Positions 52,545 to 62,406 are shown, counted from the stretch's first letter. The stretch is 64,000 bases of DNA from [Empedobacter] haloabium (GCA_008011715.2 CP136508.1:5828001-5892000); one strand, 5' to 3'. Numbers and translations: made by a program. Notes: generated by a model not told the origin, from the letters alone.

Positions 52545-55244
52545 ATGACCAACACCTCCATCTCCCATGCCGACGCGGCCGCGATCCTGCAGGACGCCCT
52601 TGCCCGCAATGCCCTCGAACCCGCGGCCCAGGCCGCCGCCGCGCTGGCGGCCGACGGCAAGCTCCCGATCATCGAACTGTTTACCGTGACGCAGATGCTG
52701 ACCGAGGCGGGCTATCCGCACCGCTCCGTGCAGCTGTTCCAGAGCTGGCTGGACAACACCACCTCGCCGGTCGCGTACGCCGTCTACTTCAACCTGGGCG
52801 TGACCCTCGCCAATATGAAGGACGACCTGGGCGCCGAGCGCTGCTACCTGCACGCGCTGGCCCAGAACCCGCGTTTCATCGAAGCGAACATGAACATGGC
52901 CACGCTGCTGGAGCGCAAGGGCCAGGTCGAGGACGCGCTGGCGCTGTGGCGCAAGATCACCGTGCTGGCCGATCCGTCCGTGCCGGCCGACCGCGGCTTC
53001 CACATCCAGGCGCTGAACAACCTGGGCCGCGTGCTGGAGCTGAGCAAGCGCTTCCCCGAAGCCGAAGAGATCCTGAAGCAGAGCCTGCTGCTCGACCCGG
53101 ACCAGCCGAAGGTGCTGACGCACGTGATCCATCTGCGCCAGAAGCAGTGCAGCTGGCCCGTCTACGCGCCGCTGCCCGGCATCACGCACGAGCAGCAGGT
53201 CGCGGCCACGTCCGCGCTGGCGATGCTGAGCGCATCGGACGATCCGCAGACCCAGCTCGACGCCGCCCGCCGCTTCGTGGCGGACAAGGTGATGCCGGCC
53301 GTGGCGCAGGCGATGGCGCCAGCCGACGGCTACCATCACCACCGGGTACGCATCGGCTACCTGTCCTCCGACCTGTGCTCGCACGCCGTGGCGATCCTGA
53401 CCGCGGAACTCTATGAGCTGCACGACCGCGAACAGTTCGAGGTGTACGCGTTTTCCTGGACCCGCGAGGACGGCACGCCGCTGCGCGCCCGCGTGGTGCG
53501 CGCGATGGACCATTACATCCGCATCGACGGCATGACGGACGAGGAGGCGGCGCGCTGCATCCGCGCCCACGAGATCGACATCCTGATCGACCTGCACGGG
53601 CTGACCCTGGGCACGCGGCCGGATATCCTGTCCTACCGCCCCGCGCCCGTGCAGATCACCTACCTGGGCTTCCCCGGCCCGACCGCCCTGCCCTGCATCG
53701 ATTACGTGCTGGCCGACCGCTTCGTGCTGCCGCCCGAGCTGGCGCCGTACTTCACGGAACAGCCGCTGTACGTGCCCGAGTGCTTCCAGATCAACGACCG
53801 CCAGCGCGAGATCGCGCCGAAGCCGCAGCGCGGCGAGGTAGGCCTGCCGGACAATGGCTTCGTGTTCTGCTCGTTCAACAACAACTTCAAGATCACCGAG
53901 GACGTGTTCGCGCGCTGGATGAACATCCTGCGCCGGGTGCCGGACAGCGTGCTGTGGCTGGTCTCGGACCACCAGGCCGTGCGCGACAACCTGCGTGCCG
54001 CCGCCACCGCCGCCGGTGTCGATCCGGACCGGTTGTATTTCGCCGAACGGGCCTCGCCCGCGAACTACCTGGCACGCTACCAGCTGGCCGACCTGTTCCT
54101 GGACACGCTGCCGTTCAACGCCGGCACCACCGCCAGCGATGCGCTGTGGGCCGGTCTGCCGCTCCTGACCTGCACCGGCCAGACGTTCTGCGCGCGCATG
54201 GCGGGCAGCCTGCTGCAGGCCGTGGGCCTGCCGGAGCTGATCACGCATTCGCTGCAGGAATACGAGGACCTGGCCGTGACCCTGGCTGGCCAGCCCGACC
54301 GCATCGCCGCCTTCAAGCAGCACCTGCAGGAGCAGCGCGCCACCTGCATCCTGTTCGACAGTCCGCGTTTCGTGCGCCACATGGAAGCCGCGCTGCGCTC
54401 GGTGGTGAAAACCCCGGCCGCACCGCTGCACCTCCCCTCCACCGACCCGAAGGACATCATCATGCAATTACCGCAACATACGCCGATCGACGACCCGCGC
54501 CGGGTCATCAACTTCATGGTTCAGACCGTGTGGGGCCTGTCCGATCCCGTGCGCTTCTACAAGCTGATGGAGGAAGCGCGCGCGCTGTGCGTGCCGGGCA
54601 CCTACCTGGGCGACAACCTGTTCACCTGGGGCAAGAGCAACTCGCCGTTCGAGGACAAGGTGTTCGTGCAGGCCTGGGAGTCGAACACACAGAACGACGC
54701 CGACCGCGCGATCGCCTGGCGCCGCTACATCCTGGCCACGTCCGCCTACCACTGCATCCAGCTGGAAGGCGACTTCGTCGAATGCGGCGTGTACCGCGGC
54801 ACGGGCATCAAGACGGTGGTGGATTACTTCGGCAAGGAAAACTTCAACAAGACCTACTGGGGCTACGACACGTTCGACTACAACCCGGTGGAAAACCACG
54901 CCTTCGCCGGCCAGGAGGAAGGGCTGTACAAGGAGATCTGCGCCCGCTTCAACGGCTACGACAACGTGCGCCTGGTGCAAGGACTGCTGCCGCAGTCGCT
55001 GGAAAACAACTCGCCGGACAAGATCGCCTTCCTGCACATCGACCTGAACAGCGCGCAGTTCGAGATCGCCGTGCTGGACGCCCTGTTCGACCGCGTGGTG
55101 CCGGGCGGCATGGTGATCCTGGACGACTACGAGTGGTCGGGCGAATACCGCAACCAGAAAATGGCCGAGGATGCGTGGTTCGACGCCCGCAAATACCGCG
55201 TGATGCCGCTGCCGACGGGCCAGGGCCTCGTCATCAAGCGCTGA
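52545..55244 (+). CDS. TPR-GT41 glycosyltransferase fused to a TylF-type methyltransferase
   Basis: An 899-residue fusion. Residues of about 40-190 are TPR-like helices (FNLGVTLANMKDDLGAERCY). Residues 255-620 match the OGT/SPINDLY (GT41) catalytic region (RIGYLSSDLCSHAVA, DLHGLTLGTRPDIL, FLDTLPFNAGTTASDALW). Residues 650-899 are a TylF/MycF-type methyltransferase (ECGVYRGTGIKTVVDYFG, LDDYEWSGE). It probably glycosylates a protein and may methylate the sugar. A TTGACC/TAGAAT pair at 52470-52500 has a long 19-base spacer. The ATG at 52545 was chosen because homology begins there. A gene of unknown type follows 15 bases later. Confidence 0.85.
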   Translation: MTNTSISHADAAAILQDALARNALEPAAQAAAALAADGKLPIIELFTVTQMLTEAGYPHRSVQLFQSWLDNTTSPVAYAVYFNLGVTLANMKDDLGAERCYLHALAQNPRFIEANMNMATLLERKGQVEDALALWRKITVLADPSVPADRGFHIQALNNLGRVLELSKRFPEAEEILKQSLLLDPDQPKVLTHVIHLRQKQCSWPVYAPLPGITHEQQVAATSALAMLSASDDPQTQLDAARRFVADKVMPAVAQAMAPADGYHHHRVRIGYLSSDLCSHAVAILTAELYELHDREQFEVYAFSWTREDGTPLRARVVRAMDHYIRIDGMTDEEAARCIRAHEIDILIDLHGLTLGTRPDILSYRPAPVQITYLGFPGPTALPCIDYVLADRFVLPPELAPYFTEQPLYVPECFQINDRQREIAPKPQRGEVGLPDNGFVFCSFNNNFKITEDVFARWMNILRRVPDSVLWLVSDHQAVRDNLRAAATAAGVDPDRLYFAERASPANYLARYQLADLFLDTLPFNAGTTASDALWAGLPLLTCTGQTFCARMAGSLLQAVGLPELITHSLQEYEDLAVTLAGQPDRIAAFKQHLQEQRATCILFDSPRFVRHMEAALRSVVKTPAAPLHLPSTDPKDIIMQLPQHTPIDDPRRVINFMVQTVWGLSDPVRFYKLMEEARALCVPGTYLGDNLFTWGKSNSPFEDKVFVQAWESNTQNDADRAIAWRRYILATSAYHCIQLEGDFVECGVYRGTGIKTVVDYFGKENFNKTYWGYDTFDYNPVENHAFAGQEEGLYKEICARFNGYDNVRLVQGLLPQSLENNSPDKIAFLHIDLNSAQFEIAVLDALFDRVVPGGMVILDDYEWSGEYRNQKMAEDAWFDARKYRVMPLPTGQGLVIKR

Positions 55245-55259
55245 CGGGAGGCGCGGCCC

Positions 55260-56948
55260 ATGGAGCAAGTGCTCATCATCACCTCCTCGTACGACCTGCC
55301 GGCCGCGCAGGAGCTGGCTCCCACGCTGGGCGACTATCGCACGTATTTCTTCGACCCGACCCTGGTCGACGAGATCGCCAAGACGTCGCTGAAGCGGCCC
55401 GAGCTGCTGCTGTGGGACGACGCGCCGACCTATCCCGAGCTGGAACACCAGGCGTATGTGCGTGTACGCGAACTGGAACGGCAGGTCGACGACGCGCTGC
55501 GCCCCCTGCTGGCCGCGTACCACCCCACGCTGTCGCTGCGCGGCTGGCAGTCGCTCAACCTGTATTACCTGATGCTGGGCTGGCAGTGGTACAGCGGCCT
55601 GTGGAGCAGCATCGCGGGACGGCTGCGCGACTGCCACGTGCACGTGCTGGTGTGCGACAACCCCGCCAACTTCTACTGGCCGTCGTTCGTGCCGGCGCTG
55701 CTGCTGATCGAGCGGCTGCGCACCTGGGGCGTGCCGTTCTCGGCCGTGGCCTACGGCGAGCGCGCCGACGAGTCGGACGTCATGATGGACCTGTTCGGCA
55801 GTGTGCCGGAACAGTACGACGTACTGACGCACCTGCCGACCTGCTTCTACGACGCGCCGCACTTCCGCGCCGAGCTGGCGGCCGCCGGCAGCCGCATCGT
55901 CAACATCGAGCCGAAGTACTGGGGCATGCCGATGACGCCGAATCTGCAGGTCAAGATGGCGCGCCTGGACCATGCGCGCCTGGCCCAGGCCGGCGTGCCG
56001 TCCTTGCAGGAGCCGGGCCAGCAGCTGCTGACATTGCTGCACGGCCTGCTGGAGCCCTACATCGCCAGCAGCGACTACCGCGCCCGCCAGGCCGTGCACC
56101 TGGCCAAGCTGTACCAGTCGCAACTGGCCAGCCTGTTCCTGCTGGAGACGTATTTCGGCGGCATACGGCCGGGTCGCATGCTGATCTCGGACCACGACGC
56201 CGGCTTCCACGGCCCGCTGCTGACGTACGCCTCGCGCCACCGCATGCCGGTCTACGTGCTGCCGCACGCCAAGGTCAGCATCAGCAGCGAGTTCACGTTC
56301 CGCAACATGACGGCGCTGACGCACGTGATGCAGGGCCGCACGGTATTGGACGGCAATGGCCGCGCGCTGCGCCACATGACGCTGGCGTATCCCGAGCAAC
56401 TGAGCCTGAACACGGCCAGCGCGCCGCTGCGCCGCCTCGGCGTGCTGCTGAGCGGGCTGTCGCTCAATGGCGTGCCCAGCACCGCGCTGCGGCCTTACCT
56501 GGACGGGCTGAAGGAAATCGAACAATGGTGCCGCCGGCATGGCGTGGAACTGGCGGTGCGGTGCCGGCCGGGCCAGTCGCTGTTCGAACTGATCACGGGG
56601 TCCACCGCGATCGCGCGGGCGGACCTGGAAGCGGCCTTGCGCGGCTCGCTGGGCGAGTTCGCGCAGGGCGTCGACGTGTGCCTGATGTACGACGCGCCCA
56701 CCAGCGCGGCGATCGAGTTCCTGCGCAACGGCGTGCCCTTGCTGAACCCGTTGCCGGAAGCGCTCAGCACGGCCGAGCATTTGTGGTCGGATGCGGAGCT
56801 GATCCCGCGCGAGTCGCTGGCGGACACGCTGCGGCGCCTGGATGCGTACGTGGCCGACACGGATTTGCTGGACAGCTTCCGGCGGCACCAGTTTGCGCGC
56901 TATGCCGCGGGTACGGCGCAGGCGCGCTCGCTGCGGAGTTTGTTGTAA
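55260..56948 (+). CDS. Hypothetical protein, glycosyltransferase-like
   Basis: A 562-residue soluble protein starting MEQVLIITSSYDLPAAQELA. I do not recognise the family with certainty. It shows GT-B-like features: alternating strands and helices, VCDNPANFYWPSFVPALLL and a late MYDAPTSAAIEFLRNGVPLL that resembles the nucleotide-sugar side of surface polysaccharide transferases. It directly follows the GT41-TylF gene with its own GGGAGG ribosome site, so it likely serves the same glycosylation pathway. Confidence 0.6.
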   Translation: MEQVLIITSSYDLPAAQELAPTLGDYRTYFFDPTLVDEIAKTSLKRPELLLWDDAPTYPELEHQAYVRVRELERQVDDALRPLLAAYHPTLSLRGWQSLNLYYLMLGWQWYSGLWSSIAGRLRDCHVHVLVCDNPANFYWPSFVPALLLIERLRTWGVPFSAVAYGERADESDVMMDLFGSVPEQYDVLTHLPTCFYDAPHFRAELAAAGSRIVNIEPKYWGMPMTPNLQVKMARLDHARLAQAGVPSLQEPGQQLLTLLHGLLEPYIASSDYRARQAVHLAKLYQSQLASLFLLETYFGGIRPGRMLISDHDAGFHGPLLTYASRHRMPVYVLPHAKVSISSEFTFRNMTALTHVMQGRTVLDGNGRALRHMTLAYPEQLSLNTASAPLRRLGVLLSGLSLNGVPSTALRPYLDGLKEIEQWCRRHGVELAVRCRPGQSLFELITGSTAIARADLEAALRGSLGEFAQGVDVCLMYDAPTSAAIEFLRNGVPLLNPLPEALSTAEHLWSDAELIPRESLADTLRRLDAYVADTDLLDSFRRHQFARYAAGTAQARSLRSLL

Positions 56949-56970
56949 GCAACGAACGTGTCAGGCTTGG

Positions 56971-57071
56971 GGTCTGTCCCCGCACGGGGACTGACCCCGG
57001 TTTTTATCCGGGAACGTTGCGCTACTTGCACGATTAAAACCAGGGTCAGTCCCCTGCGGGGACAGACCCTA
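56971..57071. repeat. Inverted pair of REP-like palindromes
   Basis: The first element (56971-57000) is GGGGTCTGTCCCC-GCAC-GGGGACTGACCCC. The second (57045-57071) is its near reverse complement with a TGC loop. Each has the same off-centre mismatch, which fixes orientation, as in REP doublets (BIMEs). They lie between the convergent glycosylation genes and may end both transcripts. Confidence 0.85.
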
Positions 57072-57103
57072 ACCCAGCGACTGTCCTGCCTGACTTAGCA
57101 GTA

Positions 57104-58480
57104 TTATGCGGTAAACGGCGGCAGCGCCGTATTGGCGCCGATGATGCCATTGGCCTGCAGGTGCCGCGCGAAGTCCAGCAGCAGGTAGTCGTTGTAGCGC
57201 CGGCTGAAGATCTGCGCGCCGAACGGCAGGTCCAGCGGGCCCTTGAACACGGGCAGGTTCAGGGTCGGCACGCCGCACAGCGTCCAGATCAGGCAGTTGT
57301 CCGGCCGGTCCACCGATTCCAGTCCCTGCAGCGCCTCGCCCCCCGTCGACAGGTCGACGATGATGTCATAGCGGCCGTTGAGGAAATCGTCCAGCTCGTG
57401 CGCCAGCGCGGTCTGGCGTTTCAGCGCTTCCTGGTACTGCGCCACGCTGACGTCGTTGCCGCGCGTGACGATGTCGTACATGACCGGGCTGACCAGCGTG
57501 TGTGCCGCGAACTCTTCCTTGAAGTAGTAGGCCAGCGCGCGGTCGTAGATCGTGCCGTGGATCGCGTGCGCCTGGTTGAAACTCTCCGGCAGCACCACGT
57601 CGCTGACCTCCAGGCCCGGCACCTCGCGCAGGCGGCGGCCGAAGTCGGTCAGTGCCTGCTGCGCGTACGGCTCGGCATCGTCCCAGCGCGGACCGCGCAG
57701 CACGCCCACGCGCCACGGCCGGTCGCCGATCTGCTGGCGCGCCGGGTCGTTCAGGATCTCGTGCGCGATCGGGAAGTCGATGCCCTTCACGCGGATCGTG
57801 TCGAACATCAGCGCGGCGTCGTCGACGTTGCGGGCGAACACACCCACCGTGTCGAGCGTGTCGGTGGTCTTCAGCATCGCCGTGCGCGGCACCAGGCCGA
57901 ACGAGGGCTTGAAGCCGATCACGCCGCAATAGCTGGCCGGACGGATGATGGAACCGGCCGTCTGCGTGCCCAGTGCCACCGGCACCATGTGCGCGGCGAC
58001 GCCGGCGGCCGAGCCGCTCGACGACGTGCCGGGGATGTACGACAGGTGGTGCGGATTGCAGGTAGGACCCGGGGCGTGGACGGCGAATTCCGCCGTCACG
58101 GTCTTGCCCAGCATCGTCGCGCCGGCCATGCGCAGGTAGTGCACCACGCGCGCATCGTTCCCGGGCGTGAAGTCCTTGAAGATGGGGCTGCCCATCTGGG
58201 TCGGCATGTCGCTGGTGTTGAAGATGTCCTTGACGCCCACCGGCAGGCCGCACAGCTTGCCGCCGGTGCCGGCCGCCAGGTGGCGGTCGGCCTCGTCGGC
58301 CTGGCGCAGCGCCAGCTCGGGGTCGAGGTAGGTCCACGCGTGGATCTTGCTCTCGTTGCGGGCGATGCTGTCCAGCAGGGCCTGCGTCACCTCGCGGGCG
58401 CTGACGGCGCGGCTCTGCAGCAGCGGCAGCAGCTCGGTCGCGGTGGCCGCCGCCAGGTCCATCGGCGTGCGCGCGTTCAT
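57104..58480 (-). CDS. Amidase-signature family amidohydrolase
   Basis: A 458-residue GatA-like amidase. The Ser-cisSer-Lys triad is visible: Lys84 in GVKDIFN, Ser153/154 in GTSSSGSAAG and Ser177 in TQTAGSIIRPAS. The substrate is unknown. Its ATG at 58480 overlaps the stop of the sugar amidotransferase gene, so the two are co-translated. It may release ammonia for that enzyme or trim an amide in the same pathway; both are inference. It is the last gene of the nonulosonic acid cluster. Confidence 0.88.
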   Translation of the reverse strand: MNARTPMDLAAATATELLPLLQSRAVSAREVTQALLDSIARNESKIHAWTYLDPELALRQADEADRHLAAGTGGKLCGLPVGVKDIFNTSDMPTQMGSPIFKDFTPGNDARVVHYLRMAGATMLGKTVTAEFAVHAPGPTCNPHHLSYIPGTSSSGSAAGVAAHMVPVALGTQTAGSIIRPASYCGVIGFKPSFGLVPRTAMLKTTDTLDTVGVFARNVDDAALMFDTIRVKGIDFPIAHEILNDPARQQIGDRPWRVGVLRGPRWDDAEPYAQQALTDFGRRLREVPGLEVSDVVLPESFNQAHAIHGTIYDRALAYYFKEEFAAHTLVSPVMYDIVTRGNDVSVAQYQEALKRQTALAHELDDFLNGRYDIIVDLSTGGEALQGLESVDRPDNCLIWTLCGVPTLNLPVFKGPLDLPFGAQIFSRRYNDYLLLDFARHLQANGIIGANTALPPFTA

Positions 58481-59634
58481 GCCTTCACCTGCGAAGCGCG
58501 GTAGGCTTGCACGGCCTCGTTGAAGGCGGCGTCCGTCAGGCCGCCGCCGGCGGTGACCTTGGCGCGGTGTTCGCGCATCACGGCGTTGAATTCGTCTTCC
58601 GTGAAGCCCGTGATGCTGAGGTAGTAGTCCAGCGCCGGCGGGCGTTCCGTGTCCGTCTTCTTGGCCAGCTCGAACGCTTCCTCGCGCGTCAGCAGGCCCG
58701 CGCGCACGTCCTGGCTGGCGTGGTCGGTGCCGCGGCCGAAACCGCGCTTGAGGAACTTGGTGTAGTCGTGCACGCCGGCCATGCGGCACTCGACGCTCTT
58801 GTAGTTCTTGTACGTGCCCTCGACCTTGTCTTCCTTCCAGCCGTACACGTCGCGCACGAATTCCATCTGGCGCTCGTCGTCCCAGAAGATGAAGTCGCCC
58901 AGGTGGATGCCGGTGACGCCCAGCGCCTCGATATCTTCGACGGACGGCAGCTTGAAGGCCGACATCTCGCGCAGGCTGATCTCGCTGTTGACCATCTCCT
59001 CCGGGTAGCGCTTGGCCGACACCTGCGTGAAGTAGTCGCGGTCGAACTTGCGCACCGGATTGCGGTGGGTGGCGCGGCCGGAGGCCTCGGCGATCGATTC
59101 GCCCCAGATCAGCAGCGGAATCTTGTAGCGCACCGCCGTCTGCATCGGGAACGCGCCCACGCCGGAGTGGCAATGCCAGCAGGCGTCGCCGATCTTGAAC
59201 AGCGACTGGCGCGCCAGGCGGTTCACCAGCGAGCGGCTGGGCGAGAACATGACGTGGTCGACGTCGAACTTCTCCAGGCAATTCTGCAGGTTGTACTTGC
59301 CCGTCTCCGTGAACCAGGTGTGGCTGAACGTGACGGCCAGCGCGCGCATGCCATACACCTTGGTCAGCACGTGCAGCTGGAACGTGGAATCCTTGCCGCC
59401 CGAGATAGGGATGATGCAATCGTATTCGTTGTTCAGGCTCTTGTAGTAATCGAGGATCTTGCGCAGTTCCTTTTCCCGTTCGACCCAGTTGATGCGGATC
59501 TTCTGCTCGGACGACTGGCAGGCCTGGCAGATGCCCATCTCGTCGAATTGCATCCCTTCGTTCGTCTCGGGCATGCAGCAGCGCGCGCAGTATTTGATAT
59601 CGGGGAACAGTGGCTGACCGTAGGTATTGATCAT
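58477..59634 (-). CDS. N-acetyl sugar amidotransferase (PseA/WbpG-like)
   Basis: A 385-residue PP-loop ATPase that converts an acetamido sugar to an acetamidino form. The PP-loop is IPISGGKDST (residues 76-84). The N-terminal cysteines (YCARCC, CQAC) likely bind zinc. Relatives need ammonia from a HisH-like glutaminase; none is seen in this window. It overlaps both neighbours by four bases. Pseudaminic or legionaminic acid modification is the most likely context. Confidence 0.88.
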   Translation of the reverse strand: MINTYGQPLFPDIKYCARCCMPETNEGMQFDEMGICQACQSSEQKIRINWVEREKELRKILDYYKSLNNEYDCIIPISGGKDSTFQLHVLTKVYGMRALAVTFSHTWFTETGKYNLQNCLEKFDVDHVMFSPSRSLVNRLARQSLFKIGDACWHCHSGVGAFPMQTAVRYKIPLLIWGESIAEASGRATHRNPVRKFDRDYFTQVSAKRYPEEMVNSEISLREMSAFKLPSVEDIEALGVTGIHLGDFIFWDDERQMEFVRDVYGWKEDKVEGTYKNYKSVECRMAGVHDYTKFLKRGFGRGTDHASQDVRAGLLTREEAFELAKKTDTERPPALDYYLSITGFTEDEFNAVMREHRAKVTAGGGLTDAAFNEAVQAYRASQVKA

Positions 59635-60569
59635 GATAGTGCACCTTCAGTGGTAGAAGCGCGCGGCCCTTCCGCGTGCGACAGTAAATCGGATAAACGG
59701 ACGATGTCCGGATGCGGCAGCACGCACGGCGGCGCCCACGGCGGCACGCTGCTGACGACTTGCTTGCCGGCGGCCAGCGCCACGACCATCGCGTAGGTCT
59801 GGCAGCCGGCCACCGTGTCGGCCCACGCCAGCGCCTCGGCCAGCGACAGCGCCGGGTCGATGGCCGCGTTCAGCGCCGCGTGCCGCGCAAGCCAGGCGTC
59901 GTACTTGCCAGGCGGGTCGGAAGGATGCGGCCGCAAATGCAGCGTGCAGCCTTCCAGGCCAAGGCGCGCCAGGTGCTCGACAAAAAAGTCCAACGCCAGG
60001 AACTCGCCCGGCTGCGACAGCTGGCCCCACGTATCGCGCAGCGGCTCCAGCACATACAGCACCCGCGCCGCCATGCTTCCCGTGCCGGCCGCCGCCGCCA
60101 GCGCGCGCACCTGCGCGGCCTGCCGCTCCAGGTACACGTTCGGCTGCTCGGTCACGGGCACGCCCGGGAACGTGGCCTCGGCCAGCGCACGCGCATGGGG
60201 ATCGGTCACCCACAGCGCATCGGGCAGCACCGTTTCGCCATGGCGCTCGAACCGTTGCGGGTAATTGGTCCAGTGATCGATCACCGCCAGGGAGATCAGA
60301 CCACGGTCGCGCGCGGCGCGGCGCGCGTCATGTTCCAGGTCGGTCGCCCAGCCGGTGCCGCTCAACACGGCGGCGGCGCCGTCCAGCGCGGCGTCCAGCG
60401 TCAGCACCGGTCCCCGTTCGCCCCACAGCTTCGCCGCCGGGCCGGCCACGCACGCCCGGATCGCGCCGGCAGGGCCCAGCAGGCCGGCGTCGTACCAGGC
60501 CAGCAGGTGGTTGAACGCGCCGGCATCGTGCGCCACCAGCGCGAGGGGATAATGGGCCGGAGTCAGCAT
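59631..60569 (-). CDS. Uncharacterised protein of the nonulosonic acid cluster
   Basis: A 312-residue protein, starting MLTPAHYPLALVAHDAGAFN, with no recognised domain name. It contains HLRPHPSDPPGKYDAWLARH and GCQTYAMVVALAAGKQVVSS, patterns reminiscent of glycosyltransferase-type GT-B folds (polysialyl- or CDP-alditol-transferase groups). It could be a glycosyltransferase for the nonulosonic acid or an equivalent of PseG. It overlaps its neighbours on both sides. Confidence 0.6.
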   Translation of the reverse strand: MLTPAHYPLALVAHDAGAFNHLLAWYDAGLLGPAGAIRACVAGPAAKLWGERGPVLTLDAALDGAAAVLSGTGWATDLEHDARRAARDRGLISLAVIDHWTNYPQRFERHGETVLPDALWVTDPHARALAEATFPGVPVTEQPNVYLERQAAQVRALAAAAGTGSMAARVLYVLEPLRDTWGQLSQPGEFLALDFFVEHLARLGLEGCTLHLRPHPSDPPGKYDAWLARHAALNAAIDPALSLAEALAWADTVAGCQTYAMVVALAAGKQVVSSVPPWAPPCVLPHPDIVRLSDLLSHAEGPRASTTEGALS

Positions 60570-61093
60570 GGGCTGTTGAAGCGGGCAAAGTACAGGATGT
60601 CCTGCGGTTGGCCGTCGACCAGTTCCTGGCCCACGCGCACGCCGTCCGGCTGCATGCCGCAGGCCTGCATGATCTTCACCATCGCCACGTTGCAGCGCAA
60701 GGTGCCGCCGGTGACCTTGCGGGTGCCTTGCGCCAGCAGGTAGTCCAGCATCGTCGCCCAGGCATCGCGGCCGAGGCCACGGCCGCCGGCACCGATCATC
60801 AGGCCGATATCGGCCGTGCCATGCACCGCCGAGCGATACACCGACATCGTGCCGACCAGCCGTCCCGCGTGACGGATCGCCATGAACAGGTTGCCGCTGC
60901 CGGCGAAACTGGCCACGTAGGCGCGGCACGTGTCCTCGCTGTGCGTGCGGAAGCGCTGGCTGCTGTACTTCATCAGCTCGCGGTCGTTCAGCCAGCCCAC
61001 ATAGTCCGGGCCGATATCGGCCGCCGTGAACGGCTGCAGCGTCACGCGTTGGCCCTGCAACAGCAGGCCGCTTTCGTCACCCGGTTGGTACAT
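60563..61093 (-). CDS. GNAT-family N-acetyltransferase
   Basis: A 176-residue acetyl-CoA-dependent acyltransferase. It shows the typical layout with VTLQPFTAADIGPDYVGWLN early and GAGGRGLGRDAW at the acetyl-CoA site. In pseudaminic acid clusters a GNAT enzyme (PseH) acetylates the 4-amino sugar, which fits here. It overlaps the next gene by seven bases. Confidence 0.87.
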   Translation of the reverse strand: MYQPGDESGLLLQGQRVTLQPFTAADIGPDYVGWLNDRELMKYSSQRFRTHSEDTCRAYVASFAGSGNLFMAIRHAGRLVGTMSVYRSAVHGTADIGLMIGAGGRGLGRDAWATMLDYLLAQGTRKVTGGTLRCNVAMVKIMQACGMQPDGVRVGQELVDGQPQDILYFARFNSPC

Positions 61094-61104
61094 GGCTGGA
61101 CTCC

Positions 61105-62406
61105 TCAAGCAGCCGGCAGTTCGTCTTTGTGGCGCAGCACCTTGCGGATGGCGGCGGCGAAGTCGTCGATGTCCGCTTCCGTCAGCGGCTCGCGCACCAG
61201 CATCGTCAGCAGCATCTGCTCCTCGTGCAGCTTTTCCACCACCGGGCAGGAGCCCTTGCTGTAGTCGTACCTCACGTCCGGATTGACGGTCCACGGGAAG
61301 CCCTTGCCGCCGATGGCGATTTTCTTCTGGTACAGCTGCGCCAGGTACAGCGGGCGCACGTAGGCCGGCGACAGGCCGACCTGCTCCGGGTGGCCCGGCG
61401 TGGGCAGCTCGGCGTTCACGGCGCGCACGAACAAGGCGCGCGGGATGCCCGTCACGGTCGCGTCGTACTTGATCGGATACACGTAGTACGCATGTTCGGC
61501 ACCGTCGGCCACGCGTGCGGTCTGGATGCCTTCGATGCCGGCCAGCGCCTGCTCCAGGTGGCGCGCCAGCTTGCGGCGCTGCTCCAGGTAGGCGTCCAGC
61601 CGGTCCAGCTGGACGATGCCGATGGCGGCCTGCAGCTCCGTCAGGCGGTAGTTACTGCCGAGCATATTGGTCAGGTCCTGCACGCCGTGCGCCTCGACCA
61701 GGTTTTCCGCATGGTTGCGGATCAGCTGGCAGCGCAGCGCCACGTCGTCGTTGTTGGTGACGAGCATGCCGCCTTCGCCCGTGTGGATGTGCTTGTGGTA
61801 ATTCAGGCTGAAGCCGCCCACGTCGCCGATGGCACCGACCGGCTTGCCCTTGTACAGCACGCCGGGCGACTGCGCGCCGTCCTCGATCACCTTCAGGTTG
61901 TGCTGGCGCGCCAGCGCCATGATCGGGTCCATGTCGCAGGCCTGGCCGAAGATGTGCACCAGCATGATGGCCTTGGTGCGCGGCGTGATGCGGGCGGCGA
62001 TCGTCTCGGCCGTCAGGTTGTACGTGTCCGGGTCGACGTCGGCAAACACGGGGATGCCGCCGTAGAACAGGATGGCGGTGGCGCTGGCGGACATCGTGTA
62101 CGGCGACACGATCACCTCGTCACCGGGGCCGATGCCCATCGCGCCGACCGCCGTCATCAGGCCGGTCGTCCACGAGTTGACGGAGATGGCGTGCTTGAAG
62201 CCGTACTTGTCGGCCCACTTGCGCTCGAATTCCTTGACCTTCGGACCGCCCAGCCACTGGTCGCCCGGGCTGCCGAAGAAGGACGACAGCTGGTCGCTGT
62301 CCATCACCTCGTTGACGGCCTGCTTCTCCTCGGCGCCCATCGTGCGGCGCAGCGTGAACGGGGCGGTGCGCAGCGGGGTGCCGCCGGCGATTGCAAGGTT
62401 TTTCAT
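61105..62406 (-). CDS. DegT/DnrJ/EryC1/StrS-family sugar aminotransferase
   Basis: A 433-residue PLP enzyme that aminates a nucleotide keto-sugar. The PLP lysine is Lys205 in SLNYHKHIHTGEGG, with VIEDGAQSPG contacting the cofactor. It is longer than typical PseC and closer to other DegT enzymes with a C-terminal extension, so the exact sugar is unclear. It overlaps the oxidoreductase stop by four bases. Confidence 0.9.
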   Translation of the reverse strand: MKNLAIAGGTPLRTAPFTLRRTMGAEEKQAVNEVMDSDQLSSFFGSPGDQWLGGPKVKEFERKWADKYGFKHAISVNSWTTGLMTAVGAMGIGPGDEVIVSPYTMSASATAILFYGGIPVFADVDPDTYNLTAETIAARITPRTKAIMLVHIFGQACDMDPIMALARQHNLKVIEDGAQSPGVLYKGKPVGAIGDVGGFSLNYHKHIHTGEGGMLVTNNDDVALRCQLIRNHAENLVEAHGVQDLTNMLGSNYRLTELQAAIGIVQLDRLDAYLEQRRKLARHLEQALAGIEGIQTARVADGAEHAYYVYPIKYDATVTGIPRALFVRAVNAELPTPGHPEQVGLSPAYVRPLYLAQLYQKKIAIGGKGFPWTVNPDVRYDYSKGSCPVVEKLHEEQMLLTMLVREPLTEADIDDFAAAIRKVLRHKDELPAA

